Origin: Saprospiraceae bacterium UBA7687
Lineage (GTDB): Bacteria; Bacteroidota; Bacteroidia; Chitinophagales; Saprospiraceae
Reading direction: 5' to 3'
NCBI GenBank assembly: GCA_002482845.1
Contig: DLGT01000124.1
Span: forward strand, 60,326 to 124,325
DNA: 64,000 nt
Made by a program: the position numbers and the translations under genes. Below the pieces are notes generated by a model. It ran no database searches and was not told where the DNA came from. It saw only the letters and a program-made list of their open reading frames with translations. This document shows positions 8,893 to 18,490 of this stretch, in pieces. Within the stretch, counting starts at the first letter, position 1; each line of letters opens with the position of its first letter.

Positions 8893-9444
8893 ATGAAACA
8901 TTTAGTAATAGTTCTATCGCTTTTTTTAATAAGCTCAGTGGCAGTAAATGCTCAAAAATATTTTACCAAAACAGGACATATTTCCTTCTATTCTGATACA
9001 CCTATCGAAAAAATAGAAGGTCATAATAAGTCATCAAGTTGTGTATTGGATTTAGCAACTGGCAAAATGGAGTTTGGCGCATTAGTAAAAGGGTTCCAAT
9101 TTGAAAAAGCACTTATGCAGGAGCATTTTAATGAGAACTACATGGAAAGTAATAAGTTTCCTAAAGCGACTTTTAAGGGTCAGATAGACAATTATAAAGA
9201 TATCGTTCCGACTAAAAATGGTAAAGTCAACGTGAAAGTTTCAGGTAAACTGACAATTCATGGTGTGACCAAAGATGTGACTACAGATGGTGTAGTGACT
9301 GTCAATAATGGTAAAATTGATGCTGATGCTCAATTTAATGTTTTGGTTGCTGACTATGGTATTACGGTACCTTCACTAGTTAAAGATCAAATCGCAAAGT
9401 CCGTCAAAGTCAAGGTGGACGTAACACTAGAAGCATTAAAATAA
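8893..9444 (+). CDS. YceI family periplasmic lipid/isoprenoid-binding protein
   Basis: A 183-residue exported protein with a signal peptide ending near VNAQ. The mature part has the YceI lipocalin-like barrel hallmarks: TKTGHISFYSDTP at the start, FPKATFKG in the middle and VSGKLTIHGVTKDVTTDG near the end. Family members bind polyisoprenoids or quinone-like lipids. The ATG at 8893 is chosen over a TTG two codons upstream. It ends 10 bp before the DUF5777 gene, so the two are almost certainly one transcript. With haem proteins upstream, a quinone or isoprenoid carrier role in a redox pathway is plausible but unproven. Confidence 0.88.
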   Translation: MKHLVIVLSLFLISSVAVNAQKYFTKTGHISFYSDTPIEKIEGHNKSSSCVLDLATGKMEFGALVKGFQFEKALMQEHFNENYMESNKFPKATFKGQIDNYKDIVPTKNGKVNVKVSGKLTIHGVTKDVTTDGVVTVNNGKIDADAQFNVLVADYGITVPSLVKDQIAKSVKVKVDVTLEALK

Positions 9445-9454
9445 TTGATTCATA

Positions 9455-10342
9455 ATGAGAAACGTATTTTTTTTATTTTCATTCATATGCCTGTTTTCAG
9501 GAAGTCTTTGGTCACAAGAAGATGATTTGTTGTCCCTACTCGGAGAAGAAGAAACCATTGATTACACCAACGCAAGTTTCAAAACCAACCGAGTTATAAA
9601 CTTACATTCACTAGAAAGTACAGCCAAAGGTGTGCTCGATTTCAAAATAGGTCACAGATTCGGAACTTTGAATGGTGGATTTTATGAGCTTTTTGGTTTG
9701 GACAATGCATCTATCAGATTAGGTTTTGATTATGGTTTGTCTGATGCTTTGACCATAGGAGTAGGGAGAAGTGGTTTCCAAAAGACATATGATGGATTTA
9801 TAAAGTACAAGTTTCTTAGACAAAGTACAGGAAAACGCAATATGCCACTGACAGTAGGTGTATTGTTGACTTCTGCGATCCAGACTTTAAAATGGGCTGA
9901 TCCTGATAGAGATAACTTCTTTTCTAACAGATTATATTACACAGGTCAGTTGATCATAGGGCGCAAATTTAATGAGTCATTTACCTTACAGTTAAGTCCT
10001 ACATTGGTCCACCGAAATTTGGTTGCGACTAATGCAGAAAAAAATGATGTGTATGCTTTGGGTACAGCTGCAAGGATCAAAATAACCAAAAGATTGGCTG
10101 TAAATGCGGAGTATATTTATCTATTACCTGACCAAGTAGCTCCAGGTATTACCAATTCGCTTTCAGTTGGTGTGGATATCGAAACAGGTGGTCACGTATT
10201 TCAATTGCATCTTACCAATAGTACTTCTATGATCGAAAAAGGTTTCATTGCTGAGACTACCAATTCATGGTCAGATGGAGGCATTCATTTTGGTTTTAAC
10301 GTGAGCAGAGTGTTCACTGTGAAGAGACGTAAAATAGATTAG
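9455..10342 (+). CDS. DUF5777 family outer-membrane beta-barrel protein
   Basis: A 295-residue exported protein with a signal peptide ending in SLWSQ. The mature chain has alternating amphipathic strands (FKIGHRFG, SIRLGFDYGLS, LTIGVGRSG, FIKYKFL, RLAVNAEYIYLLP, FGFNVSRVF) typical of an outer-membrane barrel. It matches DUF5777, which recurs beside YceI and c-type cytochromes in Bacteroidota. The family has no established function. Its position as last gene of the cluster suggests it is the membrane component of the haem/YceI system. Confidence 0.75.
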   Translation: MRNVFFLFSFICLFSGSLWSQEDDLLSLLGEEETIDYTNASFKTNRVINLHSLESTAKGVLDFKIGHRFGTLNGGFYELFGLDNASIRLGFDYGLSDALTIGVGRSGFQKTYDGFIKYKFLRQSTGKRNMPLTVGVLLTSAIQTLKWADPDRDNFFSNRLYYTGQLIIGRKFNESFTLQLSPTLVHRNLVATNAEKNDVYALGTAARIKITKRLAVNAEYIYLLPDQVAPGITNSLSVGVDIETGGHVFQLHLTNSTSMIEKGFIAETTNSWSDGGIHFGFNVSRVFTVKRRKID

Positions 10343-10436
10343 ACTTAGTCTTTTATTAATGTTTTATCTTATTTATAAGTAGCTTTAATTTAAGTTGTTA
10401 AGCTTAATTATTTGCTATTTAATTATCAATAACTGA

Positions 10437-10572
10437 GTTTACTCCGAAAAGCCCTTATTTCAAATAAAATGAAAGATATTTATTTCTACTAGTTTGATAA
10501 TCAAACGTTTCCCTTTAGGGGCAGGGTAAAAAACGGCTGATTATCAATCAATTTGTGTTTTCGGAGTCCACT
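10437..10572 (+). repeat. ~137-bp TIR element, copy 1
   Basis: First of five dispersed copies. The ends form an imperfect inverted repeat (ACTCCGAAAA at the left, TTTTCGGAGT at the right). Inside, TTGATAATCA and TGATTATCAA pair, enclosing TTTCCCTTTAGGGGCAGGG. The whole could fold into a branched, cloverleaf-like structure. There is no coding capacity, so it resembles a MITE or other non-autonomous element. The other copies are at 15718, 23347, 36351 and 46441. Confidence 0.8.
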
Positions 10573-10607
10573 AAATATTTATTTATCATTTTTAAAAATA
10601 TAATACC

Positions 10608-11036
10608 ATGAGAAGTATTCTTTTTGGCGTAATAGTCCTATGCGTCACTTTTTTTGCATCTTGCAACAAAGATGACGACAGCAGTTCAAGCGATCCTACT
10701 ACGATCACCAATCAAATTACCAATAGCGGTAACTGGCGAGTGGCGCTTTTTTCAGAAGACGGTGTGGTTGAAACATCTTATTTTAATGGATATACTTTCG
10801 TTTTTAACAGTGGAAATATTGTAACAGCTACCAAATCAGGATCTTCAATTAGTGGTACTTGGGTAGTGATTCAAGACAGTGGTAAAAATAAATTAGTTTT
10901 GGCATTTCCAGATCAAGGAAAGTTTGAAGAGATATCAGAAGATTGGGAAATCTTAGTGAAAACGGACAATAATATCAATCTACGACACGTAAGTGGCGGA
11001 AATGGTGGTATAGATTTATTGAATTTTGTTAAATAG
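10608..11036 (+). CDS. Uncharacterised lipoprotein
   Basis: A 142-residue lipoprotein with lipobox FASC (Cys20) followed by a Ser/Asp-rich linker that would favour export to the outer membrane. The remaining ~110 residues alternate strands (WRVALFSEDG, YTFVFNSGNIVTA, ISGTWVVIQDSG, LVLAFP, WEILVKTDNNINLRH) in a pattern like lipocalin-type lipoproteins of Bacteroidota. No catalytic motif is visible. It stands alone between a TIR element and a convergent gene. Confidence 0.65.
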   Translation: MRSILFGVIVLCVTFFASCNKDDDSSSSDPTTITNQITNSGNWRVALFSEDGVVETSYFNGYTFVFNSGNIVTATKSGSSISGTWVVIQDSGKNKLVLAFPDQGKFEEISEDWEILVKTDNNINLRHVSGGNGGIDLLNFVK

Positions 11037-11051
11037 GATTGTCGTTTAGAA

Positions 11052-11774
11052 TCATTTACTTTTTAACCATGCTGGTATTTTGTCTTTGTAAAAAGGCAGT
11101 ACCATCATGGTGAAAAGGACAATTACAATGATCTCCAAAGCAACAATATAGCCTGGCCAAGTACCCAATAAATCATAGAATGTCTTTCCTGGTGGTTTTG
11201 CGTTTAAGTACATATAATTTGACTGCAGAGCCACATTGATAGGGTAGAGGATAGCGGCTAAGATATTCATGGCCAATATCGATCGGAAGGCGTCGTAAAA
11301 TGTAAGCTTATAGTTAAAGACAACAATACCATGCAATGCAACTAGGATAATAACTGCATGTACGACCCAATATCTAAGTGCCTCGTAATGTGGCATAGAT
11401 TCTGTTAGCGTGGGTGTAAAAATTGCCTGAGCGCATCCTGCTATGATCCAAAAGAATGTAATACCCCATAGTTTTTTCCAATTAAACCACACCACAAAAG
11501 GCATTAAAAGCGTCAATATATTACATAAATGAAGTGGTAGATCGTTTGTCACATCGAAGTAACCTACTTGGTATCGGTAGCCTACTTTGAATAATTGTAA
11601 AAGTGCTCCCGCTGTGCAAATGATTGTAAGATACAATTTATTTTGGTCATCGCTCCAATGCTTCTTACCGATATAAAGCATTAGGAAGATACCCAAAATA
11701 CAGGAAGAAAAACACACTAAATGTTCTAAGCCATAGTTTTCAAAATTACCATTTTCTAGGAGGAATGCTTCCAT
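11052..11774 (-). CDS. TIGR02206 family integral membrane protein
   Basis: A 240-residue protein with about six or seven transmembrane segments. Conserved-looking polar residues lie within or next to the membrane (LPLHLCNILTLLMP, ALRYWVVHAVIIL, KPPGKTFYDLLGTWPGYI). These match the TIGR02206 / YwaF family, whose function is not known. The gene stands alone and is convergent with the preceding lipoprotein. Its 5' leader contains a 16-bp perfect inverted repeat (11780-11795 and 11834-11849). Confidence 0.75.
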   Translation of the reverse strand: MEAFLLENGNFENYGLEHLVCFSSCILGIFLMLYIGKKHWSDDQNKLYLTIICTAGALLQLFKVGYRYQVGYFDVTNDLPLHLCNILTLLMPFVVWFNWKKLWGITFFWIIAGCAQAIFTPTLTESMPHYEALRYWVVHAVIILVALHGIVVFNYKLTFYDAFRSILAMNILAAILYPINVALQSNYMYLNAKPPGKTFYDLLGTWPGYIVALEIIVIVLFTMMVLPFYKDKIPAWLKSK

Positions 11775-11965
11775 ATCACTTTAATTTTAATTATACGTAT
11801 CTCAATTTTGCATCTACGTTAGCCAAAAGCAAATATAATTAAAATTAAATTCAGAATAGGTTTTACAACATTTGAATTCAAATTGATGTTAGCATAAATC
11901 TTGTTTGGACACATCGAAGCATTTTTGACTTTGTCCTACTCTTAATAATTTCAGTATTCATTTCC

Positions 11966-13012
11966 ATGAGTTTTTATAAAATATTTGGCCAAACTCCATC
12001 TGGCCATAGAAGTGAGCAGGTAAAGCAATCTCCAAACTATAAAAATGGAGCATTTCAGAATTTGAGTCATACGCCAGATTTGTCAGAAAATGCCACTTTT
12101 GCATCTGTGTTGTATGAATTTTTATTTAAGACTCATAAACGAGCAAAACCTAAGTCGGAAATCCCATCCGTGAAGACCGATCTTCTCCAACTTGATCCGT
12201 CCATAGATGTCATAGTTTGGTTCGGACACTCTTCTTATTTCATGCAACTCGAAGGTAAACGAATATTGGTTGATCCGGTTTTTGCAGGTTATGCAGCACC
12301 TTTTTCCTTTACTAACAAGTCCTTTGGTGGGACAGATAGGTATTCCGTGGAAGATTTGCCTTACATCGATTATTTATTATTATCACACGACCATTATGAT
12401 CATCTTGATTATGAGTCGATTATGAAGTTGAAGTCAAAGGTAGGTACTGTCATTTGTGGACTAGGCGCAGGACAACATTTAGAATATTGGGGATACGATC
12501 CTGACAAAATTATTGAAAAAGATTGGTATCAGGAAGTGGTTTTGGGTGATGGCATAAAGATAAACATACAACCATCAAGGCATTTTTCTGGTAGGCTTTT
12601 AAAGAGAAATCAGGCGCTTTGGGTTTCCTTTGTCTTGACCACACCAAAGTTAAATATCTATGTAGGTGGAGACAGTGGGTATGATACACATTTTGCTGAG
12701 ATAGGCAATCGGTTTGGTCCGTTTGATTTAGCCATTTTGGACAATGGTCAGTATGATAAAAGTTGGAAATACATTCACATGATTCCTGAAGAAGTCCTAC
12801 AAGCATCACAAGATCTAAAAGCCAAGAGATTGATGCCCGTACATTCTGCCAAATTTGTGCTTGCTAATCATGCTTGGGATGAACCTTTGGAAAGAATTTC
12901 TACTTTAAATGCATCTTTAGGAATCCCTTTGATCACCCCTATGATAGGTGAATTGGTACTTTTAAATGATACAAACCAAGTATTTTCATCTTGGTGGAAA
13001 GATGTAGATTGA
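11966..13012 (+). CDS. MBL-fold metallo-hydrolase, NAPE-PLD/UlaG-like
   Basis: A 348-residue hydrolase of the metallo-beta-lactamase fold. The zinc-binding HxHxDH motif is HDHYDH at 141-146. Further ligands are likely His in PSRHFSG (about 197-203), Asp in GGDSGYD (about 234-240) and the C-terminal MPVHSAKF. The early GHSSYFMQLEGKRILVDPVF region is typical of the N-acyl-phosphatidylethanolamine phospholipase D / UlaG-like group. A phosphodiesterase acting on a lipid or nucleotide ester is the best guess; the substrate is unknown. There is no signal peptide, so it is cytoplasmic or peripheral. Confidence 0.82.
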   Translation: MSFYKIFGQTPSGHRSEQVKQSPNYKNGAFQNLSHTPDLSENATFASVLYEFLFKTHKRAKPKSEIPSVKTDLLQLDPSIDVIVWFGHSSYFMQLEGKRILVDPVFAGYAAPFSFTNKSFGGTDRYSVEDLPYIDYLLLSHDHYDHLDYESIMKLKSKVGTVICGLGAGQHLEYWGYDPDKIIEKDWYQEVVLGDGIKINIQPSRHFSGRLLKRNQALWVSFVLTTPKLNIYVGGDSGYDTHFAEIGNRFGPFDLAILDNGQYDKSWKYIHMIPEEVLQASQDLKAKRLMPVHSAKFVLANHAWDEPLERISTLNASLGIPLITPMIGELVLLNDTNQVFSSWWKDVD

Positions 13013-13176
13013 TACATGCTTTAGACACACGATTGAAGGTTGCTTTTTTATAAAACTAAAGACAGAAGTATAACTTTTTGAAGATATAATTGACTACATT
13101 TGTTTTTTAATATTATTACTACTTATCACAAACTAAACTTGTTTGTTTAGCAATAGTTAATTTAAAATAATGAGTC

Positions 13177-13752
13177 ATGGAACAAAGAGAATATTCCCGT
13201 ATTTTTCGTGTAATGCATTGGTCTATAGCTATTTGTATGATCTTGCTGCTTTGTACAATTTTCTTGAGAATGACTTGGCTTAATAAAGAGCATGTAGCAG
13301 ATATTATCCAACAATTTATGGTGGATAAAAATACCAACTTTACAAGAGACGAACTCATCATTCTAGCCAAACAAATCAGGAAGCCAATGTGGAATTGGCA
13401 TATTTATTTGGGTTATGCTATTACCATTCTTTATATCATTAGGATGTCTTTACCGTTTTTTGGACATATGTCATTTTCAAATCCTTTGAACAAAACTTTG
13501 TCACCAAAGGTGAAGTTTCAATATTGGGTGTACATGATTTTTTATGGATGTCTTGCCATTTCATTAATCACAGGTTTGATCATAGAATGGGGACCGAAAA
13601 TCTACAAAAAACCAATGGAATCCGTCCATGTATTGTCTATTTATTACTTAGTAGCTTTTATGGTCTTGCATGTTGGCGGTGTGATTTGGGCAGAACTTCA
13701 TGACTACAAAGGATTGATATCTAGGGTGATAAGTGGCGCAAACGGGAAATAA
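13177..13752 (+). CDS. Cytochrome b561 family protein
   Basis: A 191-residue membrane protein with four transmembrane helices and the histidines of a di-haem b561 core: RVMHWSIA (helix 1), MWNWHIYLGY (helix 2), SVHVLSIYYLV and VLHVGGVIW (later helices). It would move electrons between the quinone pool or a cytoplasmic donor and a periplasmic acceptor. A -7-like TACATTTG box lies at 13095-13102, about 75 bp upstream. It is convergent with the LytTR regulator, with only 11 bp between stops. Confidence 0.85.
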   Translation: MEQREYSRIFRVMHWSIAICMILLLCTIFLRMTWLNKEHVADIIQQFMVDKNTNFTRDELIILAKQIRKPMWNWHIYLGYAITILYIIRMSLPFFGHMSFSNPLNKTLSPKVKFQYWVYMIFYGCLAISLITGLIIEWGPKIYKKPMESVHVLSIYYLVAFMVLHVGGVIWAELHDYKGLISRVISGANGK

Positions 13753-13763
13753 AGGTTTTGAAG

Positions 13764-14531
13764 TTATTTTTCTAACCACTCTTTAAATTCCTTGACACGC
13801 TCACGAGAAACAATCACCTGATCTTGAAAAATTGGTTCTAATGAAAGGATATACCTGGAGTTGAAGTATTGCTCCATCTTTTTGATACTAGAGAGACTGA
13901 TGAGCATAGACCTATTGATTCTGAAAAAATGTTGTGGATCTATTTCTTTTTGTACAGTTTCAATGGAGTCGTCGATGATGTGTTTTTTGCCTTGATTGGT
14001 CACCAAATGTGTGTAGCCATCTGAAGTAAAGAAGTAGGAAATGTCTTTCATTTGTATCACGATCAAGTGGTTGCCACTTTTGACAAGAAATCGCTCCTTA
14101 AATCTGAAACCATTAATTTTTGTAATTAATTTTTTGAGATCAGTGGTTTCTTTTTCTTCATTTCTATAGATATGGATATACTTTTTTATGGCTTCTGCAA
14201 GTTCATCAGAATCAATAGGTTTTAGTAAATAATCAACACTGTGAAGTTTGAACGCTTTTAATGTGTAGTCGTCAAAGGCCGTGGTAAAGATGATAGGTTT
14301 ATTGATATCCACTTGTTCTAGGATGTCTAAACTTAATCCGTCGCCAAGTTTTATGTCCATTAGGAGCAAATCTACTTCTGGATTGGTTTTTAAGTATTTT
14401 ACGGTAGATGCTACACTGTGACTTTTATCGATAATTTCAATGAGATATGGTAGTTCGCTAATGATTCTTTCCAATCTTTTTGCAGCTAGCAACTCATCTT
14501 CGACAATCAGTATTTTGATGGGTTTTGACAT
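13764..14531 (-). CDS. LytTR-family response regulator
   Basis: A 255-residue regulator. Residues 5-120 form a receiver domain with phosphoacceptor Asp59 (LLLMDIKLGDG) and conserved Lys in LLKPI. Residues ~150-255 form a LytTR DNA-binding domain (FLVKSGNHLIVIQMKDISYF, FFRINRSMLISL, VIVSRERVKEF). It follows the sensor kinase gene with a 22-bp gap, forming a standard LytS/LytTR pair. Targets are unknown. Confidence 0.92.
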   Translation of the reverse strand: MSKPIKILIVEDELLAAKRLERIISELPYLIEIIDKSHSVASTVKYLKTNPEVDLLLMDIKLGDGLSLDILEQVDINKPIIFTTAFDDYTLKAFKLHSVDYLLKPIDSDELAEAIKKYIHIYRNEEKETTDLKKLITKINGFRFKERFLVKSGNHLIVIQMKDISYFFTSDGYTHLVTNQGKKHIIDDSIETVQKEIDPQHFFRINRSMLISLSSIKKMEQYFNSRYILSLEPIFQDQVIVSRERVKEFKEWLEK

Positions 14532-14553
14532 AATATTTGTCTCTGATCTTTGA

Positions 14554-15639
14554 TTAAATTTTACTATTTATACTTATGTTTTCATCCAGCAAGGGTAAAC
14601 CTACTTCAAAAACATTATCATCTTTACGAATCTTAATGTCCATAACCGTGAAATATGAATACCTTTTGATGATGTTTTTCAGCCCAACGGAAGTAGTTGT
14701 GTCGTCGACAGGCATCAATTGTACATTATTCGTAACATAGAGATATGGTCCATCTTGACTACTCTTGATGGTAACGGTTAATGGTTTTTCAGCGGTGGCA
14801 ACATTGTGCTTCACACAATTCTCAAATGTAATCTGAAGACTTAGTGGTATGATATTTTTCTTTAAAAGACTAGCATCGATATCTTCTATATAAATTAAGT
14901 TGTCCCCAAATCTTTCTTTTAATAGATGTATATAGGCATGTAGATAGGTGAGTTCATCTTGCAAAGACACCAACGTATCGGATGTATTGTCCAACATGTG
15001 TCTATAAACTTTTGAAAGTTTGGTCACAAAGTTGTCTGCTCTTTTCTGGTCTTCATGGATAAGGGATGAAAGCGTGTTCAAGCTATTGAAAAGGAAATGT
15101 GGATTGATGTGATTTCTCAATGCCGAGAGTTGTGAACTAATATTTTCTTTGTAAAGTTGCTCTTTTTCTATCAAACTTTTGCCCAATTGGCTGGATAGAT
15201 AAAAGCTTTCATAAATAGTAATGATTAAGACGGAAAATAAAACACTTGTTATTAGTTTGAGTACTCGATTAGGTTCAATATTATTGTCTAATTGAAAGTC
15301 CAAAACTACATGTAGGAATAATCCACCCAAAAAATCAATCACAAAATACCCAACTATTATCGTAATTAAAGTGACAGACTGTCTCTTCTTAAAATCATTA
15401 TTTAGTGGATATTTTTTCACGACATAGAAATACAATTCTCTGAAAGTAAACCAGTATAATGCTGTGAAATATAGTGAAATGGGAAAACATGAGGTGAAGA
15501 TACCATAAGATTTTTGTTGGATTAAATGTCCGAAGAGTAGGGTATTGACCAACAAAGAAATAAATGGAATGCCTAGTAATATCATCCACCGATCATCAAA
15601 ACCCAAAAGGTGTTTTTTAGATTTAAAGATAGTCAACAT
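14554..15639 (-). CDS. LytS-like sensor histidine kinase
   Basis: A 361-residue membrane kinase. The N-terminal half has four or so transmembrane segments. After a short linker comes the His_kinase (PF06580) signature LRNHINPHFLFNSLNTLSSL around residue 190, with the phosphoacceptor histidine. A simplified ATPase domain follows (QITFENCVKHN as N-box, VGLKNIIKRY as G-box). There is no recognisable extracellular sensor domain, so the signal may be sensed in the membrane. It is transcribed ahead of the LytTR regulator. Confidence 0.9.
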   Translation of the reverse strand: MLTIFKSKKHLLGFDDRWMILLGIPFISLLVNTLLFGHLIQQKSYGIFTSCFPISLYFTALYWFTFRELYFYVVKKYPLNNDFKKRQSVTLITIIVGYFVIDFLGGLFLHVVLDFQLDNNIEPNRVLKLITSVLFSVLIITIYESFYLSSQLGKSLIEKEQLYKENISSQLSALRNHINPHFLFNSLNTLSSLIHEDQKRADNFVTKLSKVYRHMLDNTSDTLVSLQDELTYLHAYIHLLKERFGDNLIYIEDIDASLLKKNIIPLSLQITFENCVKHNVATAEKPLTVTIKSSQDGPYLYVTNNVQLMPVDDTTTSVGLKNIIKRYSYFTVMDIKIRKDDNVFEVGLPLLDENISINSKI

Positions 15640-15717
15640 ATCTTGTTTGGAATTATCTTATTTGAATGCAATGTAAAAATATATTTTGGACTTCAGTAAA
15701 TTTATTATCTAATTAAG

Positions 15718-15853
15718 ACTCTACTCCGAAAAGTCCTTAGTTTGAATAACGGAAAATTTTTCATTTCTACTGCAATGATAATCAAACGTTTCCCTTTAGG
15801 GCAGGGTGAAAAAATGTTTTATTATCATTCGATTTACATTTTCGGAGTAGACT
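15718..15853 (+). repeat. ~137-bp TIR element, copy 2
   Basis: Same element and orientation as copy 1. The terminal repeats (CTACTCCGAAAAG and TTTTCGGAGTAGA) are the best preserved of the five copies, and the inner GATAATCAAACGTTTCC is identical to copy 1. It fills the gap between the sensor kinase start and the TonB-dependent receptor stop, so transcripts of the receptor end in or near it. Nothing else is seen in this gap. Confidence 0.8.
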
Positions 15854-15878
15854 CAATTAAATAGATATCGCAACGTTC

Positions 15879-18254
15879 TTAAAATTGAATACGATATAGA
15901 ATATCTGGGAAAAATCCAATCTGATATAAGGTGTCTACATTGTTGGTCACTCGATTGTATCTTTTAGCAAATACATTCTGATGATTACTGACATTCTGGA
16001 AATCAAGAAAAAATTGCTGACTAAAGCCTTTTCTATTCATTCTAAACCCTATTTTAAAATCAACCCTTAAATAAGTATTTAATTTTTCGCTGAATGCCCG
16101 ATCTTCAAATAATATTTCTCTTCCTGCTATTTTGGATGCTTCTAGATTGACAGGTGTGATGTATCTGCCACCTGCGGTGGTAAATTTGAAGTCGGTTGTC
16201 AAGGCTGTTTTGCTGGTTATTTTCCATTCTTTACCACCCAATAGATTGAATACGAATTCATTATTGAAGGCACTGTTACGTTCTATATCGTCACTTCCTG
16301 TATATTTACTTTGGAAAACAGAGGTACTCAAGAGTCCATAATATGATTTGCTAAAGAATTTTTCGACCGTCAGTTCTACGCCATAATTTCTCCCTTTGCC
16401 TTCATTTATCAAATCTCCTGCTTGTGGGAAAACAAAATCTGCCCCTGCATTCAGGAGCGAAAACGACGAAGCTTGTCTTTCAATCGGCACATCAAAAAGA
16501 TGTTGATAATACGTCTCTGTTTTTATTCTCCAATCATTGGCTGGCTTAAAATCCCAACCTAATACAAAGTGATGCGCTTTGGTAAAACCAAGATCACTAT
16601 TCAAAGGCAAAAACTGTCCAGTTTCGTTGGGAGAAAGCAAATAAAATACGGGCATCGGTTGGACTTGGCTATGCAAACCATATCCGATATTAAAATTAGA
16701 TTTTTGGCTTGCAGCATAATTAAGACCGAAACGTGGCTCGATGGCTGTCTTGGTGTTTAGAGATTGTATTTGTCCATGGATACCCACGATGATGGTGGTT
16801 TTTTCGGAAGGTCTATACTTAAATGTAGTATAAGGTTCGTAAGTGGTCAATGTTCCATCTACATCTCTCACAGGCAATAGATCAGGTCTACCATCATCAT
16901 CTAGGTCAGGATTATCATCACGACTATCAACTGTCGAAATCAAAGAGCGTCTGTCGATCGTGATACCTGTCCTACTGCTCAGTTTTGCGTTGTATTTTGT
17001 ATTGTAAAAACTATGGATATTTATTCTGTTCAGGTCGTCATTGACATCGGTGTAGGTATAACTTTGTTGGTAGGAAGTGTCTACATATCGTTGTTCATCA
17101 AAACTATTTTTTGACTTCGAATATGAGATGGTTGTTCTCACATAATTATTATCATTGACCATGTAAGTATGCTTCAAACCCACTACGCCGAATTGTGATT
17201 TTGCCCTAGAGTCAGCATCTTTGGTTGCAAAAAAGTCTGTGTCTTCTAGTTCTTTGCCAATAAAATTGATATCGCTCAAGCCACCTATTCCAAAAAACCT
17301 GAAATTGCCCAATTTGCTTTTTCCTAGATCGATATGGAAAGTCAAATCTTGATATTTCGGTGTGGCATTGGTACCAAATTTAAGCCCGAAAGCATCTGCC
17401 AACTGTACAAAACTATATCTGTAACTAACCAAATATGACTTGTCGCCCGATTTGCCAATTGGTCCTTCGGCCATTGCTTCCAGGCCACTGAAAGCAGCAA
17501 GTTGAAAGGTATATTCCGCTTTATCTTTGTTACCAGAGCGAAATCCTACATCAAAAACGCCAGACATTGCATTACCGTATTCTGCGGGGAAAGCTGATGT
17601 CAGAAAATCGGAGTTTTTTAGCAGATTGGTATTTAAAGCACTCACAGGCCCACCCGTCGTACCAAGTGTTGAAAAGTGATTGGGATTCGGTATCGGCACA
17701 CCTTCGAGTCTCCATAGGATACCAGCCGGACTATTGCCACGCACTACGATGTCATTTCTGGAGTCATTGGCAGTGGAAACACCTGCAAAATTGGATACTA
17801 ATCTACTTGCATCGTTTCGCCCACCTGAGTACCTAGTCACTTCTTCGAGCGAGAAGGTGCGTGCGCTGATGGTTGCCATTTCGTTGAGCGCTTTATCTTT
17901 GTCCGCTGATGCAGATACGACCACTTCATTTAGGACTTGGACACTTTCTTCCAAGGCGATTTCCAAAATGGCTTCTTTACCAGAAGTGACTAGAATATTG
18001 GGAATTGTAGATGTTTCATAACCAAGATAGCTGACCTGAATGGTGTGTCTACCAGGTACCATATTTGTTAAAGTAAATTTGCCATTTTCGTCTGTAGTGG
18101 TACCAATATTTTCAGTATTGGAGACAAGTATAATATTTGCCCCTATTAGTGGCGATTCAGTCACTTTGTCTTTGACAGTACCTTTTATTATGGAGTTTTG
18201 CCCATGTAAAAGGAAGCTAGAAAGGATAAACAGAAATAAAATTACATTCTTCAT
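15879..18254 (-). CDS. TonB-dependent receptor with carboxypeptidase-like regulatory domain
   Basis: An outer-membrane transporter of about 791 residues starting at the ATG that directly precedes the signal peptide (MKNVILFLFILSSF). The mature N-terminus is a carboxypeptidase D-like beta-sandwich (IIKGTVKDKVTESPLIGANI to TSGKEAILEI). It is followed by a plug domain (LVSNFAGVSTANDSRNDIVV, GNAMSGVFDV) and a ~550-residue barrel ending in the aromatic DILYRIQF. It has no SusD partner and no CTD. A nearby TCS may control it, but this is only proximity. Cargo is unknown. Confidence 0.88.
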   Translation of the reverse strand: MKNVILFLFILSSFLLHGQNSIIKGTVKDKVTESPLIGANIILVSNTENIGTTTDENGKFTLTNMVPGRHTIQVSYLGYETSTIPNILVTSGKEAILEIALEESVQVLNEVVVSASADKDKALNEMATISARTFSLEEVTRYSGGRNDASRLVSNFAGVSTANDSRNDIVVRGNSPAGILWRLEGVPIPNPNHFSTLGTTGGPVSALNTNLLKNSDFLTSAFPAEYGNAMSGVFDVGFRSGNKDKAEYTFQLAAFSGLEAMAEGPIGKSGDKSYLVSYRYSFVQLADAFGLKFGTNATPKYQDLTFHIDLGKSKLGNFRFFGIGGLSDINFIGKELEDTDFFATKDADSRAKSQFGVVGLKHTYMVNDNNYVRTTISYSKSKNSFDEQRYVDTSYQQSYTYTDVNDDLNRINIHSFYNTKYNAKLSSRTGITIDRRSLISTVDSRDDNPDLDDDGRPDLLPVRDVDGTLTTYEPYTTFKYRPSEKTTIIVGIHGQIQSLNTKTAIEPRFGLNYAASQKSNFNIGYGLHSQVQPMPVFYLLSPNETGQFLPLNSDLGFTKAHHFVLGWDFKPANDWRIKTETYYQHLFDVPIERQASSFSLLNAGADFVFPQAGDLINEGKGRNYGVELTVEKFFSKSYYGLLSTSVFQSKYTGSDDIERNSAFNNEFVFNLLGGKEWKITSKTALTTDFKFTTAGGRYITPVNLEASKIAGREILFEDRAFSEKLNTYLRVDFKIGFRMNRKGFSQQFFLDFQNVSNHQNVFAKRYNRVTNNVDTLYQIGFFPDILYRIQF

Positions 18255-18490
18255 GAAATTGATTTTAAGCTTGATAGAATGGTGCAAATGTCTACAGGTT
18301 TTTTAAATGGGCTAAGTAAAATATGGTGAATTGTTACATTATGGGTATGAATTGTCTTTTTTAGTACAGGTAATACTTTAAATGAAGTTGGGTATCTACT
18401 ATCAAATTATAAACTATTGCAATTTTAAATGTAGATTTATTAAAGTGACTTTTTCTTTAAGTTGTTATAATCTTATTCTAGGGTTTCTTT

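Noticed and set aside
13764..18254. LytS/LytTR pair as dedicated regulator of the TonB-dependent receptor
   Set aside because: Only proximity supports it; a TIR element separates them and no LytTR binding repeats were seen before the receptor start.
17567..18306. Several plus-strand frames of 88-113 codons
   Set aside because: All are antisense to the TonB-dependent receptor N-terminal and plug domains.
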